Shown here piece by piece: positions 59,691 to 64,000 of a stretch of 64,000 nt of DNA. A program made the position numbers and the translations under genes. The stretch is from positions 1,524,824 to 1,588,823 of the forward strand of contig NZ_QQSY01000001.1 in assembly GCF_003351225.1 (NCBI RefSeq). The letters are read 5' to 3'. This DNA comes from Dyella solisilvae (GTDB taxonomy: Bacteria > Pseudomonadota > Gammaproteobacteria > Xanthomonadales > Rhodanobacteraceae). The notes under the pieces are model-generated. The model did not search any database. It was given only the letters and a program-made list of their open reading frames with translations, and was not told the origin of the DNA. Within the stretch, counting starts at the first letter, position 1; the number at the start of each line of letters is the position of its first letter.

Positions 59691-60705
59691 ATTCGAAACC
59701 GCTCAGCACCAGCTTGCCGATGGTGCTGGCGCTTTCCAGCTGCGCGTGCGCGCGACGCAGGTTCGCCGCGTTGATGGTCCCGAGGTTCTCCCGCAGCGTG
59801 CTGCGCAGCACGCCGGCGTCGACGAGGTCCGCAGCCTCGTTGAGTAACTGGTGCTGCGCCTGCATGTCTTCGGTGTGGAACAGCGAGCGCGTGAACATCG
59901 ACTCCCAATGCAATGACTGGCTCTTGGCCTTGAGCAGGCGGATGTCTGGCGGCGAAGCCGGGTCGTCGATCAGGCCGAGCTTGCCCTGCGGCTTGAGCAG
60001 TTCGGTGAGCGCGACGAAGTGCTGATCGGTGTGCGTCAGGCTCAGCGCATAGTCGATGCCCTGCGGTGACACCGCCTTGACCGCGGCCACCAGGTCACCG
60101 CGATGGTCGACCACGTGATGCGCGCCCATCTCCTGCACCCAGTGTCGACTGTCGTCGCGCGAAGCCGTGCCGATTACAGTGAAGTTGGTCAGTCGACGCG
60201 CCAGCTGGATCGCCATCGAGCCCACGCCTCCGGCGCCGCCGACCACCAGGATGACGCCACTGCGCGCGGTGCTTCCGCGCGGCACGCCAAGCCGATCGAA
60301 CAACAGTTCCCACGCGGTGATGGTAGTGAGCGGCATCGCCGCGGCATGCACAACATCGAGCGTGGACGGCATGCGCCCCACGATGCGCTCGTCGACGAGT
60401 TGATACTCGGCATTGCTGCCTGCGCGGTCGATCGCTCCGGCGTAGAAGACCCGGTCGCCTGGCTTGAACAAGGTGACGTCACCACCCACGGCCGTCACGA
60501 CGCCAGCCGCATCCCAACCGAGCACCTTGTCGGCGCCCTGCGGGTCGGCGCGCTTGCGCACCTTGGTGTCGACTGGGTTGACCGAAATGGCCTCCACCTT
60601 CACCAGCAGGTCCCGCCCCTGCGCCACCGGCGTGGGCAGTTCGACGTCGAGCAGGCTGTTCGGATCGCTGATGGGCAGGATGTGTCGATAGGCAACGGCT
60701 TTCAT
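59689..60705 (-). CDS. zinc-type quinone oxidoreductase-like dehydrogenase
   Basis: A 338-residue MDR-superfamily protein. An N-terminal GroES-like domain (VNPVDTKVRKRADP) precedes the NADPH-binding GGAGGVGSMAIQLARR. No zinc-ligand cysteines are apparent, as in quinone-oxidoreductase (QOR)-type members. It begins MKAVAYRHILPISDPNSLLD, the YhdH/QOR-like zinc-free form. Start at 60705. Near an MFS transporter and a LysR regulator, but no link is evident. Confidence 0.85.
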   Translation of the reverse strand: MKAVAYRHILPISDPNSLLDVELPTPVAQGRDLLVKVEAISVNPVDTKVRKRADPQGADKVLGWDAAGVVTAVGGDVTLFKPGDRVFYAGAIDRAGSNAEYQLVDERIVGRMPSTLDVVHAAAMPLTTITAWELLFDRLGVPRGSTARSGVILVVGGAGGVGSMAIQLARRLTNFTVIGTASRDDSRHWVQEMGAHHVVDHRGDLVAAVKAVSPQGIDYALSLTHTDQHFVALTELLKPQGKLGLIDDPASPPDIRLLKAKSQSLHWESMFTRSLFHTEDMQAQHQLLNEAADLVDAGVLRSTLRENLGTINAANLRRAHAQLESASTIGKLVLSGFE

Positions 60706-60834
60706 GCAGGTCTCCGGGGACAAGGTCGAAGCAGTCAGGGAAGGGATTCTGCGCCGCCAAACGTCATCGAACAGTCGCGTGGACAACGCAGGCGCCGTGA
60801 TGGACCAGACCAGGTCTCAGCGTCATGTCCTGCA

Positions 60835-62076
60835 TCAGGCGCCAGCCACGCAAACGGACGAGGCCTCGGCGCGACGTCGTTCCAGCGCGGCGCTGATGAG
60901 GGTGACCAGCAAGCCGAGCAGGGTCACCACCGCGCCCGCGACGCTGACGGACGGCAGGCCAAGCCCGAGGTCGATCATGGCGCCGCCGATGAAGGCGCCC
61001 ATGGCGTTGCCAAGATTGAACGCGGCGATATTGAGGGTGGACGCCAGATGCGGCCCTTCACTGGCCTGCTGCACCACGCGCATCTGCAAAGGCGCCACGG
61101 TGGCGAACGCGGCCACGCCCCACACGAACACCGTGACGATCGCGGCCACGGTGCTGTGCATGGTCCAGGCAAACGCCAGCATCACCAGCGACAGCACCAC
61201 CAGCACGCCGCTCAGCGACGGCATCAGGCGCCAGTCGGCGAGCCGGCCGCCCAACATGTTGCCGACCGTGGTGCCGACGCCGAACAGGATCAGCACCCAG
61301 CCGGTGGCGCCGGCGCTCACCTGCGATACCTGCTGCAGGATCGGCGCGATATAGGTGAACACGGTGAACACGCCGCCGAAGCCCAGCACGGTCATGGCCA
61401 GCGCCAGCAGCACCTGTGGCTGGCGCAGCACGCGCAGCTCGCGCCCCATATGCGGCGAGGGCAACCCGGGTGACGCAGGCACCAGTCGCCACACGGCGAT
61501 GGCGGCGACCACGCCCAGCCCGGTGACCGCCATGAAGGTGGCTCGCCAGCCGGCCCATTGACCCAGGAAGGTGCCGAAGGGTACACCGAGCACATTGGCC
61601 AGGGTCAGCCCGGTGAACATCAGCGCGATGGCGCGCGCCGCCTGCCCGCGCGGCACGAGATGCGAGGCGACCACCGCGCCGATGCCGAAGAACGAGCCGT
61701 GACAGAACGCGGCCACCACGCGCGCCACCATCAGCACGCCGTAGTTCGGGGCCACGGCGCAAAGCGCGTTGCCGAGGATGAACAGGCCCAGCAGCAACAG
61801 CAGCGCATTGCGCCGTTCCATGCGCGCGGTAAGCGCCGCCAGCACCGGCGCGCCGGCGGCCACGCCCAGGGCGTAGCCGGACACCAGCAGGCCCGCCGAA
61901 GGGATGCTCACTTTCAGGTCGGCCGCCACTTCGGGCAGCAAGCCCATGATCACGAACTCGGTGGTGCCGATGGCGAAGGCGGCGACGGACAAGGCCAGCA
62001 GCGCCAGCCGGGACGAAGCCTGTGCCACTGGGGCGGAAATGCCGTTGGCGGCCTCTCGGGGAGACTGGGGGTGCAT
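60835..62076 (-). CDS. MFS transporter of the DHA1/AraJ type
   Basis: A 413-residue transporter with 12 predicted helices. FAIGTTEFVIMGLLPEVAADLKVS is the first-helix signature of the AraJ/sugar-efflux and DHA1 families, with an ARxxRR-type loop (LTARMERRN) between helices 2 and 3. The substrate is unknown; drug, sugar or aromatic-acid efflux is possible. The start at 62076 (MHPQSPREAANG) is chosen; an earlier ATG at 62106 overlaps the promoter area. Divergent from a lysR gene. Confidence 0.88.
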   Translation of the reverse strand: MHPQSPREAANGISAPVAQASSRLALLALSVAAFAIGTTEFVIMGLLPEVAADLKVSIPSAGLLVSGYALGVAAGAPVLAALTARMERRNALLLLLGLFILGNALCAVAPNYGVLMVARVVAAFCHGSFFGIGAVVASHLVPRGQAARAIALMFTGLTLANVLGVPFGTFLGQWAGWRATFMAVTGLGVVAAIAVWRLVPASPGLPSPHMGRELRVLRQPQVLLALAMTVLGFGGVFTVFTYIAPILQQVSQVSAGATGWVLILFGVGTTVGNMLGGRLADWRLMPSLSGVLVVLSLVMLAFAWTMHSTVAAIVTVFVWGVAAFATVAPLQMRVVQQASEGPHLASTLNIAAFNLGNAMGAFIGGAMIDLGLGLPSVSVAGAVVTLLGLLVTLISAALERRRAEASSVCVAGA

Positions 62077-62173
62077 GGAAGCGGCCCTGGAGGAAGAGGG
62101 CGGCACTTTGCACCTTGTCTCAGCTCCAGTGAATTGAGCAAACTAGAGAGGCATCTTTTCCAGAAAGTTAAAG

Positions 62174-63103
62174 ATGATTGATTTTGAAGACATGCGGCTG
62201 TTCGTCCGCGCGGTCACCGACGGCAGCCTCTCGGCCGCCGGGCGGGAGCTCAGCCTGTCGCCGGCGGCCGCCAGCAAGCGCCTGACCCGGCTCGAGCAGG
62301 CGCTGGGCGTGCGCCTGCTGCAACGCAGTTCGCGCCGGCTGGCGCTGACCGCCGAAGGCAGCATCTACTTCGAGCGCTGCCTGGCGATCCTCGCCGACGT
62401 GGACGACGCCAACGCAGCGGTGGGCCAGGGCCAGCAGGAGGTGCGCGGGCAGCTGCACGTGTCCGCCTCGGTCGACATGGGGCGCCAGTACATCGGCCCC
62501 ATCGCCGCCGATTTCGTCGCGCCCTACCCGCGGCTGACGCTGCGCCTGACCCATACCGACGCCATGCTCGACCTGTTCGAGCAAGGGGTGGACGTGGCCG
62601 TGCGCGGCGGCGCCATGACCGATTCGCGCCTGGTCTCGCGGCTGCTCACCAACAATTTCCGCGTGCTGTGCGCGGCGCCGTCCTACCTGGAGCGGCGCGG
62701 CCGCCCCCTCAGCGTGGACGACCTCTCCGCGCACGACTGCCTGATGCTGCACCGGCCCGGCCACGGCATCCTGCCGTGGATCGTGCAGACGCCGGAGGGA
62801 CCGCGCCCGCTGCGCATGGAAGGCTCGATTACCTGCGACAACGGCGACCTGATGCGCGCCCTGGCCGTGGCCGGACACGGCCTGGCCTTCAAGTCGGCCT
62901 GGGACATCGCCGAAGACGTGCGGGCCGGGCGGCTGGTCCCGCTGTCGGGCGAGGTGATCATGCCCGACGCGCACATCTACGCCATCTACCCCAGCCGGCG
63001 CTACCTGCCTGCACGCATCCGGCTATTCGTGGATCATCTGCAACAGGAACTGCAGCGACGCGAGCACGACGTGCTGGACACCGTGCGCCACGCGATGACC
63101 TGA
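62174..63103 (+). CDS. LysR-family transcriptional regulator (MFS-linked)
   Basis: A 309-residue LTTR. The N-terminal winged helix spans residues 1-60 (MRLFVRAVTDGSLSAAGRELSLSPAAASKRLTRLEQALGVRLLQRSSRR). The effector domain has two lobes (LHVSASVDMGRQYIGPIAADFVAPYPRLTLRL). The divergent layout with the MFS gene (97 bases) suggests it controls efflux. Effector unknown. Confidence 0.9.
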   Translation: MIDFEDMRLFVRAVTDGSLSAAGRELSLSPAAASKRLTRLEQALGVRLLQRSSRRLALTAEGSIYFERCLAILADVDDANAAVGQGQQEVRGQLHVSASVDMGRQYIGPIAADFVAPYPRLTLRLTHTDAMLDLFEQGVDVAVRGGAMTDSRLVSRLLTNNFRVLCAAPSYLERRGRPLSVDDLSAHDCLMLHRPGHGILPWIVQTPEGPRPLRMEGSITCDNGDLMRALAVAGHGLAFKSAWDIAEDVRAGRLVPLSGEVIMPDAHIYAIYPSRRYLPARIRLFVDHLQQELQRREHDVLDTVRHAMT

Positions 63104-63176
63104 AGCCACGCCGCCGGGAGGACTGCATGAGGAAACGCGTTCGCGCCATCGGCCCCACGGGAACGGGACGCCCGTC

Positions 63177-64000
63177 GTGCTGACCACGCTCATCGGCACA
63201 CTCGTCGTGATGCTGCACGTGGCCGGCGTGCTGGCCGCCATGCATGCGGTGATGAACACCCGTACGCCGCAGGGCGCGTTCGCCTGGGCGCTGGGCCTGG
63301 TGCTGCTGCCTTACGTGACGCTGGTGCCCTATCTGTACCTGGGGCGCAGCCGCTTCCACGGCTACGTCGACCTGCATCGCCTGCGCCGCGAACAGATGCA
63401 GACGCTCGCCAATACCCAGCTGTCGGCGGGGCCTGCGGCGCCCGGCGCCTGCGCCCGCTACGGCGAGATCGCGCACATGCTTGGCGCGCAGTTTCACGAG
63501 GGCCAGCAGCTGCGTCTGCTGGTCAATGGCGAGGCCACCTTCAACGCCATCCTGCGCGTCATCGGCGAAGCGCGCCATTGCGTACTGGTGCAGTTCTTCA
63601 TCATTCACGACGACCTGCTCGGACGGCGATTGCAGCAAGTGCTGCTCGAGCGCGTGCGCGCCGGTGTGGAAGTCTGCGTGCTGTACGACGGCATTGGCAG
63701 CCATGCCCTGCCCCACCAGTTCGTACAGACGCTGCAGGACGCCGGCGTGCACATCCATCCCTTCGCCACCCAGCGGCGCAGCAACCGCTTCCAGCTCAAC
63801 TTCCGCAACCACCGCAAGATCGTCGTGGTGGACGGCACGCGCGGCTTCGTCGGCGGACTCAACGTGGGCGACGAGTACCTGGGCATGAAGCCGCCGCTGT
63901 CGCCATGGCGCGACACGCACCTGGAGATCGAAGGGCCCGCCGTGGCCGACCTTCAACGCAGCTTTGCCGAAGACTGGCACTGGGTCACGGGCGCCTTGCC
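63177..64000 (+). CDS. cardiolipin synthase (partial, runs off window)
   Basis: Phospholipase-D-family enzyme that joins phosphatidylglycerol units into cardiolipin. The 274 residues present cover two N-terminal membrane helices, a cytosolic linker and the first HKD motif (NHRKIVVVDGTRGFVGGLN, where H-x-K-x4-D is complete). The second HKD half lies beyond 64000. GTG at 63177 is the best start, with an in-frame ATG at 63210 as an alternative. The frame is open to the window end. The choice among ClsA/B/C types is not decided, but the two membrane helices favour ClsA. Confidence 0.88.
   Translation, partial: MLTTLIGTLVVMLHVAGVLAAMHAVMNTRTPQGAFAWALGLVLLPYVTLVPYLYLGRSRFHGYVDLHRLRREQMQTLANTQLSAGPAAPGACARYGEIAHMLGAQFHEGQQLRLLVNGEATFNAILRVIGEARHCVLVQFFIIHDDLLGRRLQQVLLERVRAGVEVCVLYDGIGSHALPHQFVQTLQDAGVHIHPFATQRRSNRFQLNFRNHRKIVVVDGTRGFVGGLNVGDEYLGMKPPLSPWRDTHLEIEGPAVADLQRSFAEDWHWVTGAL

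Noticed and set aside
1-64000. CRISPR array, prophage, rRNA operon or intact insertion sequence
   Set aside because: I saw no regularly spaced direct repeats, phage structural genes, rRNA sequence or complete transposase.

Overview
The window is 64 kb of high-GC chromosomal DNA from a gammaproteobacterium, most likely of the family Rhodanobacteraceae (Rhodanobacter/Dyella group, order Xanthomonadales). The clues are a class II copper nitrite reductase with a C-terminal cytochrome c domain, a tryptophanyl-tRNA synthetase with a long C-terminal extension, PhoP/PhoQ-like and DusA neighbours, REP-like palindromes of the Xanthomonadales kind, and an ubiUVT set next to fnr and hemN. I saw no rRNA, CRISPR array, prophage or intact insertion sequence.

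Region 1 (1-16.8 kb) is an anaerobic-respiration block. It holds ubiD, ubiU and ubiV (O2-independent ubiquinone synthesis), fabA-fabB (O2-independent unsaturated fatty acids), and an operon of DUF2249, a NnrS/heme-copper-like membrane protein, a DGC zinc-binding protein and a chorismate-mutase-UbiT fusion. An AlgE-type porin, nirK-nirV-sco, and hemN-fnr complete it. Seven FNR-type palindromes (core TGA-N6-TCA) precede eight transcription units. In nearly all, a -10-like hexamer lies at one fixed distance (about 32 bp centre to centre) from the box, as expected of class II FNR promoters. The FNR encoded here keeps all four cluster cysteines. Two of the promoters, hemN and DUF2249, would start transcription at or next to the start codon (leaderless mRNA).

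Region 2 (16.8-25.7 kb) is aromatic amino acid and peptide use: fahA, hmgA and hppD of the homogentisate pathway with a divergent MarR regulator and a DUF559 gene wedged between repeats inside the cluster, then two tandem POT peptide transporters and tryptophan 2,3-dioxygenase.

Region 3 (25.7-43.3 kb) is mostly housekeeping. It includes pdhA-pdhB-E2, a globin, a VOC protein, a SulP transporter, trpS-rocF, a rhodanese, cytochrome b561, tRNA-Thr(UGU), and birA-coaX-SPOR. It ends with a serine-rich secreted protein and mtfA.

Region 4 (43.3-64 kb) carries a PepSY-PhoP-PhoQ-like operon, dusA, a TMEM175-like channel, fpr, SDR/LysR and MFS/LysR divergent pairs, a WaaP/RIO-like kinase, and a DUF885 peptidase. 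It also has a hemolysin III protein, a universal stress protein, tonB, a cysteine-dioxygenase/flavoprotein pair, a quinone-oxidoreductase-like dehydrogenase, and a cardiolipin synthase cut by the window end.

The most unusual items are the AroQ-UbiT fusion, the self-consistent FNR regulon that includes fabAB, the apparent leaderless FNR promoters, and the link between a changed FNR recognition-helix residue and a CTGA-type half-site.
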